From Flavobacteriales bacterium (GTDB lineage Bacteria; Bacteroidota; Bacteroidia; UBA10329): a DNA stretch of 64,000 nucleotides. Positions 8,537 through 16,926 of the stretch are shown one piece after another. Under the pieces are notes generated by a model. The model was not told the DNA's origin, made no database searches, and saw only the letters and a program-made list of their open reading frames with translations. Where the stretch lies: contig JAIPBM010000003.1 of assembly GCA_021739695.1 (NCBI GenBank), positions 62,001-126,000 of the forward strand. Direction: 5' to 3'. Position 1 is the stretch's first letter; each line of letters begins with the position of its first letter. The position numbers and the translations under genes were made by a program.

Positions 8537-8877
8537 TTTATTTATGATTTTAACCAAATCTCATTCACTTGAATAGGTTAACTAGTTTATAAATATTGTA
8601 TCCATTTCTCCATGCAGTGTTTTGTCGTGTTATGGACATTATTTAGGTCAATCGAAACCAAATGAGGAATGATAAGAACCTTATAGTTCTTGGTTAGGTG
8701 GTTGAAATTTCCTTTCATCGTAAAAAATTCAAGTAACCTGATTGATTATAAGTTCACTTCGCTTCATCCGGGATTTGATGTTGATAAAAAGCCAGTCAAT
8801 TGATATTTGTTGTTATGAAAAAGTCATTTGTCTGACTATTTTTCCGACATTAATTTAATTGTAGCAAGATAGTTGAC
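8537..8877. other. AT-rich intergenic leader before the peptidase operon
   Basis: I see no credible gene on either strand in this stretch. It should hold the promoter of the three-gene operon beginning at 8878. No exact TAnnTTTG box with a -33 element was found, so promoter position is unresolved. Confidence 0.4.
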
Positions 8878-10575
8878 ATGTCTAATATTGATGTTCGAAA
8901 GTTTGACAGAGCCTCATTGGCTCAAGCAATTGCCGATTGCAACATGTCAATTACCGGCAAGGAGGTAAATGAGGATAAATGGTTCAGTTACCTCTTCTCA
9001 TACCTCTCTTATCCCAGTGCTGGTTTCAAGGCTAAAATATTCATTATCGAACCCAATTATGTAAGCGAGGCTTATCTAGGTGATTATTTAAGCCATTATT
9101 CAACAAAGTTCAAGGAATATCCAAAGTTCACCTACCGAATTCATTTTTTTGACAGCAATATAGACGCAGAAACTTTATCTCATGATTTACTTCACTCGGA
9201 TGATAACGAGAAGTTAGATAAATTTTGGGAGAAATGCTATATAGGTTATACCGTAATTAAACCAGTTACAAATTCAATTTTTGGTGCTACATTACTTAAA
9301 CCGTACGAGGATAAAACCAAAATTCTGCGAAAGTATCCAGTAACTACGCTCGAAGAAATTCATTTTCTAGGGCGGACGATTAAAATTCGAGCACTTGGTT
9401 ATCAACAACAAGATGTTTCGGTCGGTGTATGCGCCACAAATTCGCTGTGGTGCGCTTTTCATAAAACTTCACGACTTTTCGGGACAGATTTACCATCTCC
9501 GCATAACATAACCAAATCATCATTATCCAGCACAGGAATATTTGATGATTTTGAAAATGCGGAACTTGGATTGACTTTTGGTCACATAGCTCAAGCTATC
9601 AGATCTCTTGGTATGGGATTAGACAGGTTGTATTCAGGGGTGGGTTCCGTGGGCCTTGATCATCCTACACTGAGGAAGTATGTATACGGATATTGTAAAG
9701 CGGAAATACCGGTACTGTTAGGGTACCAAAGAAACGATTCATACCACCTGGTAACTATTTGTGGATACCGACTTTCGTCATCTGAGAAAGTTTCTGATGG
9801 TCGCGGTGAATTTGTTGAGTTTGCGGATCGAATTGACCGCTTATACGTTCATGATGACCTCATTGGGCCGTACGCTAAAATGACATTCGAAAAAGAGTCC
9901 CTGACGTTGATGAAGAGAAACGATGAGGGTAAATTAGTACCAGCGTCAAAGACCGTGGAAACCTTCACCACTCACTATATAGATGGGATTCCGCATTTTA
10001 ACACTTGTATCCCCAATATGCTGATTATCCCACTTGACAAATCGATATCAGTTAAGCTAGAAGAAATAAGAAAAAGTGTACGGAAATTCCATAAGTTCTT
10101 TGTTCAAATCAACCTTTCTAATCTTGAACTACTAAAGAATTCTCAATGGGAAATTTATCTTCAATCTGGTATTGATTATAAAAAAGAATTCAAAAATTCG
10201 GGGAAAACTAACACCATTTCTAAGATCATGGGTGCATCGTTTCCGTTGTACGTCTGGATTGGAAGATTAATTCATCAAGGAAAACCAATCCTAGATATTG
10301 TATATGACGCTTCTGATGACAACAACAGCTTTTGTTGTTTCCAATTCAATGTATTTGACGACGAGCATAAAGCAATATTCTATAACTTCATTCTGATGGA
10401 GTTGAGGAAAAATCGAAACGACTCAGAATCTAAATTACCTCAGAAACAATCAAAGGATTCATTAAGCAGACGGCATATCAATTTCATGATATTAGCACTT
10501 ATCTATGATGGTCTAGAAATGCAATATTATGGTAAGTTCAATTTAGCAAACCAATTAGTTGACGAAATAAGGTGA
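8878..10575 (+). CDS. C39/papain-like cysteine peptidase domain protein
   Basis: This encodes 565 residues with no signal peptide. A cysteine-peptidase-like core is visible. A Gln-rich segment with Gln178 precedes the nucleophile Cys185 (VGVCATNSLWCA), then His290 falls in a YHLVTICGYR strand and Asp326/Asp327 follow in VHDDLIGPY. The order Gln, Cys, His, Asp and the spacing match bacteriocin-processing C39-like and related papain-fold peptidases. The regions before about residue 160 and after about 400 are not recognised. It opens a tight operon with a membrane protein (stop/start overlap) and a small acidic protein, so the three probably work together. A defence, toxin or signalling role is inference. 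Confidence 0.7.
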   Translation: MSNIDVRKFDRASLAQAIADCNMSITGKEVNEDKWFSYLFSYLSYPSAGFKAKIFIIEPNYVSEAYLGDYLSHYSTKFKEYPKFTYRIHFFDSNIDAETLSHDLLHSDDNEKLDKFWEKCYIGYTVIKPVTNSIFGATLLKPYEDKTKILRKYPVTTLEEIHFLGRTIKIRALGYQQQDVSVGVCATNSLWCAFHKTSRLFGTDLPSPHNITKSSLSSTGIFDDFENAELGLTFGHIAQAIRSLGMGLDRLYSGVGSVGLDHPTLRKYVYGYCKAEIPVLLGYQRNDSYHLVTICGYRLSSSEKVSDGRGEFVEFADRIDRLYVHDDLIGPYAKMTFEKESLTLMKRNDEGKLVPASKTVETFTTHYIDGIPHFNTCIPNMLIIPLDKSISVKLEEIRKSVRKFHKFFVQINLSNLELLKNSQWEIYLQSGIDYKKEFKNSGKTNTISKIMGASFPLYVWIGRLIHQGKPILDIVYDASDDNNSFCCFQFNVFDDEHKAIFYNFILMELRKNRNDSESKLPQKQSKDSLSRRHINFMILALIYDGLEMQYYGKFNLANQLVDEIR

Positions 10576-11141
10576 ATTTTATCGACCCAAGCACGCTTAA
10601 GGACACTAAATCGCTAGAAACCCAAATGGGATTGAGCCTGAGCCATTATCGTGAATTAGAATCGCAAATAAATGATCTAAGAGGACTGTCAAAATATCAT
10701 GTCGCATATGTCACGCTGACAGGTTACTATTTAATTTCAACAATTTCGGAATTGAAATTGCTTCTGTCCAACCTTCATAACACAACTGTTCTTTTAGGTG
10801 AGGTCTACGTAGTTGTTGTGCTTTTTATGTTCTTGTTAATTTCAATTTCAGTCTCCTCATTCAAACTGATTTTGGTTCTTCGTCCGATTCACCTTCATGA
10901 TGCCCCGCCACCCTCATATCGTTTTGACAATTTTAAAATACTAGTTAAAGACAAGTGGACTGAAACCAAAGCATGGAACATTTCAACTTGTAAGTTTATT
11001 AAAGAGATCGATAAAGTGTGCGTCAAGAACAAACTAATAATCGACAACGTTCATACTCAACATAAACTCTTTGTAAATTGGGCCATTGTGGTCATGGTTG
11101 TAGGGTTTGTATTAATGACGACATTAACTATTATTGTTTAA
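10572..11141 (+). CDS. Membrane protein, partner of the peptidase
   Basis: This encodes 189 residues from a GTG start that overlaps the previous stop by four bases (GTGA), so translation is probably coupled. Hydrophobic segments are at about 43-65, 75-103 and 167-189. An LRP sequence follows the second one, and a soluble stretch of about 60 residues separates it from the last. This layout resembles the membrane effectors of nucleotide-signalling immunity such as Pycsar TM proteins, but no nucleotide cyclase gene is next to it. The resemblance is topological only. Confidence 0.6.
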   Translation: MNFIDPSTLKDTKSLETQMGLSLSHYRELESQINDLRGLSKYHVAYVTLTGYYLISTISELKLLLSNLHNTTVLLGEVYVVVVLFMFLLISISVSSFKLILVLRPIHLHDAPPPSYRFDNFKILVKDKWTETKAWNISTCKFIKEIDKVCVKNKLIIDNVHTQHKLFVNWAIVVMVVGFVLMTTLTIIV

Positions 11142-11163
11142 ACTATTTCAAGGACTTGAATCA

Positions 11164-11370
11164 ATGGAGAACGAGGAAAGCAATTCTAATTTGATGAACA
11201 CCCCAAATAATTTAGGGGATAAGGATATGGGACTACCGTCCCAAAATGTTGAGACCTCAAACGATATTGGTAAGTATGAGTACGTTATGATAGGTGGCAA
11301 ACTGCAACGATTACTAAAATATGATGGCGGAAAGAGATACAAAGGACTGGGTGATAATGAAGATAAATGA
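11164..11370 (+). CDS. Small acidic protein, third gene of the peptidase operon
   Basis: I chose the ATG at 11164 (68 residues) over the upstream TTG at 11134, because it is a standard start 22 bases after the membrane gene. The N-terminal half is polar with many Asn, Glu, Asp and Ser residues, and the C-terminal half has a YEYVMIGGKLQRLLKYDGGK segment. This may be a substrate or inhibitor of the peptidase, since small proteins next to C39-like peptidases are often their targets. No double-glycine leader is obvious; a GG occurs at IGG and DGG. Function is not established. Confidence 0.5.
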   Translation: MENEESNSNLMNTPNNLGDKDMGLPSQNVETSNDIGKYEYVMIGGKLQRLLKYDGGKRYKGLGDNEDK

Positions 11371-11409
11371 GTGTGTTATATCCGTTTAGTTATCTCAATC
11401 AAAAAGTTT

Positions 11410-11417
11410 TACATTTG
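11410..11417 (+). promoter_or_regulatory. Bacteroidota -7 promoter box (TACATTTG)
   Basis: This exact TAnnTTTG match lies 55 bases before the start of the 96-residue gene at 11473. No good -33 TTTG was found. It suggests that the 11473 gene has its own promoter apart from the upstream operon. Confidence 0.45.
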
Positions 11418-11472
11418 CAGACCTTTTTTAGGCATGGTACAATTCTTGACAAGAAATTGAACAGTATATAAA

Positions 11473-11763
11473 ATGAAAGATTTAGTATTATCAGGTACTT
11501 ACCAGGATCATGTCGATTTAGTCAAGAAGAAAAATGAAACTCGAGATTTTGAGATTGAAAGTACGTGGTGGGATGGAGACATCTTCTGCGGAAAGGTCTT
11601 GACAAAATCAACGGGACAGGTCGCAGTGTACAAAATTGACTACAGTGATGGACTTTCTAATCAACTAAAAGAAAGGTCTTCATTCAGTTCTAAGAAGAAC
11701 TTAACGCCGGAAGATGTCGTGAGACTACTTGGTATTAGATTTAACGCTACAAACGATGAGTGA
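11473..11763 (+). CDS. Small soluble protein of unknown function
   Basis: This encodes 96 residues, charged and probably soluble, with an aromatic ESTWWDGDIFCGKV segment in the middle and an SSKKNLTPEDVVRLLG helix near the end. No family is recognised. It has its own likely promoter at 11410 and a strong terminator at 11790, so it is probably a single-gene unit. It lies between the peptidase operon and the mobilization operon. Confidence 0.6.
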   Translation: MKDLVLSGTYQDHVDLVKKKNETRDFEIESTWWDGDIFCGKVLTKSTGQVAVYKIDYSDGLSNQLKERSSFSSKKNLTPEDVVRLLGIRFNATNDE

Positions 11764-11789
11764 AATTCGTTGATTACGTAGTTCATTAG

Positions 11790-11821
11790 CCACCTACACA
11801 ATACTTGTAGGTGGTTTTTTA
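11790..11821 (+). terminator. Strong rho-independent terminator
   Basis: A 9-bp perfect stem (CCACCTACA / TGTAGGTGG) with a seven-base loop is followed by six T residues. It starts 26 bases after the stop of the 96-residue gene. Confidence 0.9.
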
Positions 11822-12151
11822 TTTACACATGTATCCCTATAATGGATGAGTGGTATGCTAATATAATTGACTTAGATATTTTTTTGCCTTTTTTCTGGAA
11901 TCACATTTCGCTGTTCACGCAGTAAGAACGGCTTCCTATTCTTGTTCTAAAATTGATATAATATTCATCCTAAAAACCTTTATTCATAGTTGTTTCAACT
12001 ATCTTGTCATCTATGATAGGGATACGTGCGTTTATTTAACTACGTTTTGCAAGATTGCTGTTTACTGAAAACTTGAAAGTATTTCATTTAACAGCCATCT
12101 TGTCGGGGGAATCCCCGAACCCCTTTTTGCAGGTCGGAGACCTGTGGATGA
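11822..12151. other. Intergenic region downstream of the relaxase gene
   Basis: No credible gene is visible on either strand. The stretch is AT-rich up to about 12,050. The only structured part is the pair of hairpins at 12103-12144. This 330-base space between two convergent units could hold a transfer origin, but there is no direct evidence. Confidence 0.4.
12103..12144. repeat. Pair of short GC-rich hairpins beside the relaxase 3' end
   Basis: Hairpin one is TCGGGG, loop GAAT, CCCCGA (12103-12118). Hairpin two is CAGGTC, loop GGA, GACCTG (12130-12144). They lie 7 bases beyond the relaxase stop and are separated by CCCTTTTTG-type sequence. They could terminate the mobilization operon or form part of an oriT. 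Which one applies is not decidable from the sequence. Confidence 0.5.
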
Positions 12152-12988
12152 CTAACGCTCAATACCAAAGCGGTCATCCAGTGGTCGATTTCTCAAGGAG
12201 GCAAGCTCAATCGACCTTTCACTTTCAAGCAATAGTCCTTGTATCCGTTCTTGGTTTACACCAAGTTTATTAAAGCGAAAGCGCCTTCCTTCGTGCTCTA
12301 CTCCGTAGAGTTTTCCACCACGATAGTATGGCTCATACTGATTCTCCTTTAAGTTGTCGAACCAATCATCCAAGCCATCAGCTTGTTCTAAGGAAGAGGA
12401 AAGAAAGTTGCGTATGACCTCTCGATGAAAGACACCGTTTCGGAGCTTTATTTGGTATTCCTTGTCTGAAGCCTCAAGCTGCTCTCTATGCTTCTTGCCA
12501 TGATCCGCGAGGCTACTGTAGTGCAATTCAGGGAAATTAATCTGTTGGTACAATTGCAATTCTTTCTTCATGTCTTGGAAAGACTCAATACTCATTCTTT
12601 TGTTCTTACCCGTAAGGTCAAGAGGGGATTCAACCAGATGTAAGTGATGATGGTCTGCATCATGATGTGACACGATGAGGTATTTTGAATCCAAGCCTCG
12701 AAGAGAAACGTATTTGAGCGCCATGGCTTTCAGTACTTCTTCATCCACATGTTTAGAGTCGTCCGGTGCTAAGGCAATCACCGTGTGTATGAGCTTGATG
12801 TTATGTTTATGATGAAGTTGCCGGAGTTTCTCATTGTCCTCGAATTCTTTCACCCAATCTTCGATTGATTGGCCTTTCAAATTCCATGGAATAAGAATGC
12901 CCTTGTCACCAAGGGCATCTTCACGCATCACATACGATATCAGCTGCTTATACGATGCCAATTTCCGAGTGAGCGTCTTGAGAATCAT
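12152..12988 (-). CDS. MOBP-like relaxase/mobilization nuclease
   Basis: This encodes 278 residues. The metal-binding motif of the relaxase family is plain at residues 108-117 (HHDADHHHLH, with His108, His113, His115 and His117). A Tyr near the N-terminus (Tyr13 or Tyr19 in the SYKQLISYV segment) is a candidate for the strand-nicking residue. Its reaction would be cutting at oriT and covalently holding the transferred DNA strand. It is shorter than many relaxases of this type and has no helicase or primase extension. Its start overlaps the MobC-like gene by 41 bases, making it the last gene of the minus-strand operon from 17184. Confidence 0.85.
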   Translation of the reverse strand: MILKTLTRKLASYKQLISYVMREDALGDKGILIPWNLKGQSIEDWVKEFEDNEKLRQLHHKHNIKLIHTVIALAPDDSKHVDEEVLKAMALKYVSLRGLDSKYLIVSHHDADHHHLHLVESPLDLTGKNKRMSIESFQDMKKELQLYQQINFPELHYSSLADHGKKHREQLEASDKEYQIKLRNGVFHREVIRNFLSSSLEQADGLDDWFDNLKENQYEPYYRGGKLYGVEHEGRRFRFNKLGVNQERIQGLLLESERSIELASLRNRPLDDRFGIER

Positions 12989-13412
12989 TCTCTAACTTTT
13001 TGATAAGCTTTTCCATATCACCAATCATCTTTTGCAACATGGTTTTCTTTGTCTCGTCCAGTATGTCGCCCTGAATCAGGGTCAATACTTGAAGTGAGGT
13101 GGAAAGGGTAGCCACAACTTCAATCGTTGAGAATTCTAACATCCGTTTTTGGTTCAACTCTGATAAAACCAACGTCTTAAGATATGTAGAGAGACCTTGG
13201 CCGAACCTATTACTCTTTGGGACAATGCTTCTCATCTCCTTATCGGTGAATTCCAAGGTGACAGGCGTGAGATTCTCTCTGCGCTCACGTTGGTACTCTC
13301 GCAGATAGACCTTTCTAAATTCAAACCTGAGACGATCCTTCGTATCTCGATCAGCGTTCATGGCTCCTTTCATCTCAAGATAATCCCAGAAATTGATTCC
13401 TGACTTATACAT
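12948..13412 (-). CDS. MobC-like mobilization accessory protein
   Basis: This encodes 154 residues. The region about residues 50-90 (LEFTDKEMRSIVP, then LSTYLKTLVLSEL) resembles the ribbon-helix-helix DNA-binding part of MobC/MbpC-type proteins, which guide the relaxase to oriT. The C-terminal third is a likely amphipathic helix or coiled coil. It overlaps the coupling protein gene by 8 bases upstream and the relaxase gene by 41 bases downstream, so all three are translationally linked. The assignment rests on this position and the weak DNA-binding pattern. Confidence 0.65.
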   Translation of the reverse strand: MYKSGINFWDYLEMKGAMNADRDTKDRLRFEFRKVYLREYQRERRENLTPVTLEFTDKEMRSIVPKSNRFGQGLSTYLKTLVLSELNQKRMLEFSTIEVVATLSTSLQVLTLIQGDILDETKKTMLQKMIGDMEKLIKKLENDSQDAHSEIGIV

Positions 13413-14832
13413 CGCTCCCAGTATTTGAGTTCAACTTGTCGAGGTCGAGATATGGTATGTGCGTTGGAAGGTGACCCTTGAATTCAACAGGAGGCATCTT
13501 CGCATATTTGCTGTATTTGCTGTACTTGTAGTAGGGGGCCAATCTCACTAGCATTGGACGTTTAGAACCACTTGTCAGAATTCCCATGTCGGGGTCGAGG
13601 TGCATGAGTTCATCGACCTCCTTTGCGTTCTTAATGACCTTGTGACCTTTGTCGTCTTCAAATTGCCATTTTCCTAATCTTCTGGAAAACTGTCCTGCTA
13701 AATCCTCCGATAACCGTCCGAAGGCTATCAGGTTATTTGTGTTATCAAGAATGGTTGTGGCTGAGCCATGATATGTCGTTTGAAGTTGTGCCAAGCTTTG
13801 GCAGGCATAGAGGAGCATCACCCGATTTGCCCTACAATTTGAAATGAAAATTGGAAAAGAGGGCACGTACACGGATCCGAATTCTTCTAAAATCATGAGC
13901 AAATCAAGTTCTTCCTCTTTGGGGTACTGACTCAATATTTCATCAAATACCTGCTCGAAAAAGCAACTAACAAGAGGCTGGTAATATGTGTCCAGTCCAC
14001 TCTCAACGAATAGTACCGTTTGAGTGGTTCGAAGGGCACTGAGATCAATATCATCCCTTCCAGTCACTGCATTTACTATTGGATCATTGAAGATTTTTAG
14101 CGTTGCTAACACTGTACTTATAACATTGCTTTGAACCTTAGAATCTTGGGCGATGAAGGCTTTGTAAGCGTTGTACACCTCAGGATTATCAATGGTGCTT
14201 CGAGCTACGAAACTGTCGACCTGCTTAGGGTTCCCGAGCATTTGAGCGAGCAACTGATTTGTGTAGCCAAGTGTCCTGTATTGCTCGGCCATCAAATCCT
14301 GTATTCGCCAGAGTAGAACGCAGAGGTTCTGACCTGAGTTTCCCCAGAAATCGTGATCAGATTGCTTGCCGAAAAGGGCATGAGCCAATTTGTATTTGGC
14401 TGTGATGCTCGTTGCTCGTTTCAATGGGTTGTAGCCTAAGCTGTCCATTGAGTTGAACCTGAGAACCTCTACCTTATGTGTCATAGCAAGAAATCCGCTA
14501 GACTTCGTTCGTAATTCTCCTTTGGGGTCGAGGACCAGCTTCGATGTCGTATCACTCTGAAAAAGTGATGGTAATAGCACAACACTTGACTTACCCCCAC
14601 CCGACCCTGAAATCGTGGCAGAGGAACGGTAGCTTGCACTTTTGGAGAGTTGCTTGTTGATGCCAGCTATGGCAACTCCTGTGTTCCACATGGAAATCGT
14701 TCCTAAACTTGAATCGAAGTTTCCTTGAAGTTCCTTGCTTCTCTGATCACTAGGTAGCAATGCAAAGAGTACAAGCAGTGCAATGATGGCACCGATGAGC
14801 CATAGATTGAATAACAGTATTGCTAAATCCAT
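13405..14832 (-). CDS. VirD4/TraD-type conjugal coupling protein
   Basis: I chose the ATG at 14832 (475 residues); an earlier in-frame start at 14877 lies inside the preceding 48-residue gene. An N-terminal membrane segment (about residues 3-26) is followed by a Walker A (GSGGGKSS, about residues 76-83) and a Walker B-like LLMILEEFGS near residue 320. A VLDPKGEL segment matches the coupling-protein family after the P-loop. These proteins carry relaxase-DNA complexes to the secretion channel. No channel genes (VirB4 and others) are in the window, so the element may rely on another system. It is the fifth gene of the minus-strand operon. Confidence 0.85.
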   Translation of the reverse strand: MDLAILLFNLWLIGAIIALLVLFALLPSDQRSKELQGNFDSSLGTISMWNTGVAIAGINKQLSKSASYRSSATISGSGGGKSSVVLLPSLFQSDTTSKLVLDPKGELRTKSSGFLAMTHKVEVLRFNSMDSLGYNPLKRATSITAKYKLAHALFGKQSDHDFWGNSGQNLCVLLWRIQDLMAEQYRTLGYTNQLLAQMLGNPKQVDSFVARSTIDNPEVYNAYKAFIAQDSKVQSNVISTVLATLKIFNDPIVNAVTGRDDIDLSALRTTQTVLFVESGLDTYYQPLVSCFFEQVFDEILSQYPKEEELDLLMILEEFGSVYVPSFPIFISNCRANRVMLLYACQSLAQLQTTYHGSATTILDNTNNLIAFGRLSEDLAGQFSRRLGKWQFEDDKGHKVIKNAKEVDELMHLDPDMGILTSGSKRPMLVRLAPYYKYSKYSKYAKMPPVEFKGHLPTHIPYLDLDKLNSNTGSDV

Positions 14833-14845
14833 TGGTTGAGTTTTT

Positions 14846-14992
14846 TTAGTTCGACATTCGTTTGATGAAAAGGCCAAGGCTTTCTATAAGGAAGCCAAGA
14901 GCTTGAAGAAGAAGACAGATCAGCCATAGCAGTAACCGAAGTACTGCTATGGCGAAATCTCTCAGGTAGAGAAGGAGGTGTTTTTGCTGCAT
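14846..14992 (-). CDS. Small membrane peptide (48 residues) within the mobilization operon
   Basis: An ATG at 14992 starts four bases after the stop of the 259-residue gene. The product of 48 residues has a hydrophobic core of alternating Leu and aromatic residues (about 13-43) flanked by basic residues. The stop lies 13 bases before the start of the coupling protein gene. This exact fit between two tightly packed genes, plus the membrane character, argues for a real gene too short for usual thresholds. It may help anchor the coupling protein. Confidence 0.65.
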   Translation of the reverse strand: MQQKHLLLYLRDFAIAVLRLLLWLICLLLQALGFLIESLGLFIKRMSN

Positions 14993-14996
14993 CACT

Positions 14997-15776
14997 TTAG
15001 AATTTGAGATGCGTGTCTTTGGCGCGGATCACCACCCTTGCTCCTTGTTCCTCCAATCTTCGTTTGAGGAACTCCGAGCGGGTACGATAGGACGTTTCTT
15101 GATTCTGAGTTGGGCGGTAGATGAAGAAGATATGTATGCCTTTCAATTCAAGTTCTTTCGCACCCGGAATCTCATCCCAAACTAACCTGTCGTCTTTCTT
15201 CATCCTTTCAAGTGAGGGACTAGCATCCAGCCAATTCCGTTCATCATTGAATTCAGCCAGGTCTGAGAACACTATAAGAGCGCGGTCGTCCGTGGGGTAA
15301 TCACTCAGACTTTGTAATTCTTGAACAAGTGAACGAATGAATGAGGTTCGGTCGTACCCAATCCGTTCGGACATGACCTCCGATATGGTAGAGGATACTC
15401 CCAGTTCAAACTTCTCAATCTGACCCCTTCGGTATTCCTCATCCTTATGTCCCTCCCACTCTGTGGTGCTCCATTCTCCGATGATGCGGTAGGCAGGAAG
15501 TTCCAGATGTATCCTGTCCTCAGTCAGGATATCGGTCACTGGACGAATGACTACTCGTCTTGACTGTTTCAATTCATCCATACTGAACTCCAATTCAACG
15601 TGCTCGCTGTCGGCGGAAAGTTGGAACTCATTTGTCCTATCAAGTAAATAGGTTCTCCGATGAGTAGGGACTTCTCCGTGGTATGAAAAGATGAAGGATC
15701 CTGCGATAGCTAGCATGGCCACGAAGGCACATGACCCAAGTATTGCGAGTATTACATGTTGCGTTTTCATAATCAA
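14997..15776 (-). CDS. Membrane-anchored protein, possibly VWA-like
   Basis: This encodes 259 residues. One hydrophobic segment (about residues 8-30) anchors the N-terminus, and the rest should be extracytoplasmic. A strand-like RALIVFSDLAEF sequence and a later GIHIFFIYRP are reminiscent of von Willebrand factor A-type core strands, but a clear MIDAS Asp-x-Ser-x-Ser is absent, so this is tentative. It overlaps the 366-residue gene by four bases and precedes the 48-residue gene by four bases, so it is part of the mobilization operon. Confidence 0.55.
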   Translation of the reverse strand: MIMKTQHVILAILGSCAFVAMLAIAGSFIFSYHGEVPTHRRTYLLDRTNEFQLSADSEHVELEFSMDELKQSRRVVIRPVTDILTEDRIHLELPAYRIIGEWSTTEWEGHKDEEYRRGQIEKFELGVSSTISEVMSERIGYDRTSFIRSLVQELQSLSDYPTDDRALIVFSDLAEFNDERNWLDASPSLERMKKDDRLVWDEIPGAKELELKGIHIFFIYRPTQNQETSYRTRSEFLKRRLEEQGARVVIRAKDTHLKF

Positions 15777-16873
15777 TCGTTTTTAGTGGTTGTGAAAAAT
15801 GTCCGGTCCTCAATTCCGAAAAGAGGCTCTGGCCTTACTGCGGTGAAGCTGTCATCGATGCGTTCGCCTTTGTTGCTTCTGCCTTTCAGGTAGAGTGTCA
15901 GAAATTTTGAATGGGTTGACCGATGGTGATCTTCCAACATCTGGAACAATGCTTCAGCCTCACTCCTATCCAATTCTCCTTCCACCGCTGATTCGACCAA
16001 CAGGTTTCTCAGTTCCTGTTGACGGGCTTCTAGCTGTTGCTTTTTCTTGCGCAGTTCGGCTGTCTTCTGATGGTCATGCCATCTTTGACGGCTCACTTGG
16101 ATTTCTCCTCGGATAGGTTCAGTGAGGTAGTGAGAAGCCCATATAGCCCCGAAGAAAAAGAGGCTCAGGGTCACGAAAGCCATCTCTCCTGAAGTCTCAG
16201 TAATTCCTGAGTTTGCCAAGGTTTGAAGGCGTAATTTTGCGACCATCATAAAAAGGCCTGTCATGGTAAGTAGGGTTGTTGCCATGATTGCCACTTTCCA
16301 AGTAAGTTTTTCAGTCCGTTTCAGTAATCGGGTCAGCAACTGAATAATGACCAGCTTGGATATATTGAAACCAATCGCCAAAAACAGCGCAACAAGGTAG
16401 AACAACTTCAAACTTGAGAAGGCAGACGCATCAAACGCTATTTCGGTGAGAACTAGCAGGTAGCTAAGCCAAGACAGCAGTCGCTTCGATAGCGATACAC
16501 TATCTGGCGCGGTTTTTCCAACATTAGGATCATTGCTTAGTCTGTTGTTAACGTCTTCGAGATCAGCACCTGTTTCTTTCATCTCGTTCTCGTAGCTCTC
16601 AGTTCTCAGTCGTTCTATATCCCTGTTGGTAGGGTTAATCCAACCATGAACCATCTGTAGGAGCTTTCTGTACTCGTACCTGAGACCTTGCAGGTGGATG
16701 GTGAGCTCTGGAACACTTAATGGAATCCTGGACTCTGCCTGTTGTAATGCGTTCCGTATGGCTTCTTCTCGGACGTGTTCTGCCTCGTTAAGTAATTCTT
16801 GCTTGTGTGCCTCTTTTAAGGCCTTACGTTTCTTTGATTCCTCCTCATGGAATCGATATTCATTCGTTTTCAT
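15773..16873 (-). CDS. Four-helix membrane protein with coiled-coil ends
   Basis: This encodes 366 residues. The N-terminal 50 residues are Lys/Glu-rich with heptad character. Hydrophobic segments lie at about 132-150, 154-180, 193-213 and 231-249. A charged helix from about 260 to 300 follows, then a basic and polar C-terminus. No enzyme motif is seen. Overlap with the next gene indicates co-translation. It may form the membrane platform for the coupling protein, which is inference. The family is not recognised. Confidence 0.65.
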   Translation of the reverse strand: MKTNEYRFHEEESKKRKALKEAHKQELLNEAEHVREEAIRNALQQAESRIPLSVPELTIHLQGLRYEYRKLLQMVHGWINPTNRDIERLRTESYENEMKETGADLEDVNNRLSNDPNVGKTAPDSVSLSKRLLSWLSYLLVLTEIAFDASAFSSLKLFYLVALFLAIGFNISKLVIIQLLTRLLKRTEKLTWKVAIMATTLLTMTGLFMMVAKLRLQTLANSGITETSGEMAFVTLSLFFFGAIWASHYLTEPIRGEIQVSRQRWHDHQKTAELRKKKQQLEARQQELRNLLVESAVEGELDRSEAEALFQMLEDHHRSTHSKFLTLYLKGRSNKGERIDDSFTAVRPEPLFGIEDRTFFTTTKND

Positions 16874-16926
16874 CGTTTTGAGTTTTTAGAATTAACAGGT
16901 GATTTATTGGATTGTGTAGTTGTTGA

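Noticed and set aside
12103-12144. Hairpins as a proven oriT
   Set aside because: They are near the relaxase gene but no nic-site consensus could be recognised; operon termination is equally likely.
12055-12273. Plus-strand 72-residue frame
   Set aside because: It overlaps the relaxase 3' end antisense and crosses the hairpins; no coding pattern.
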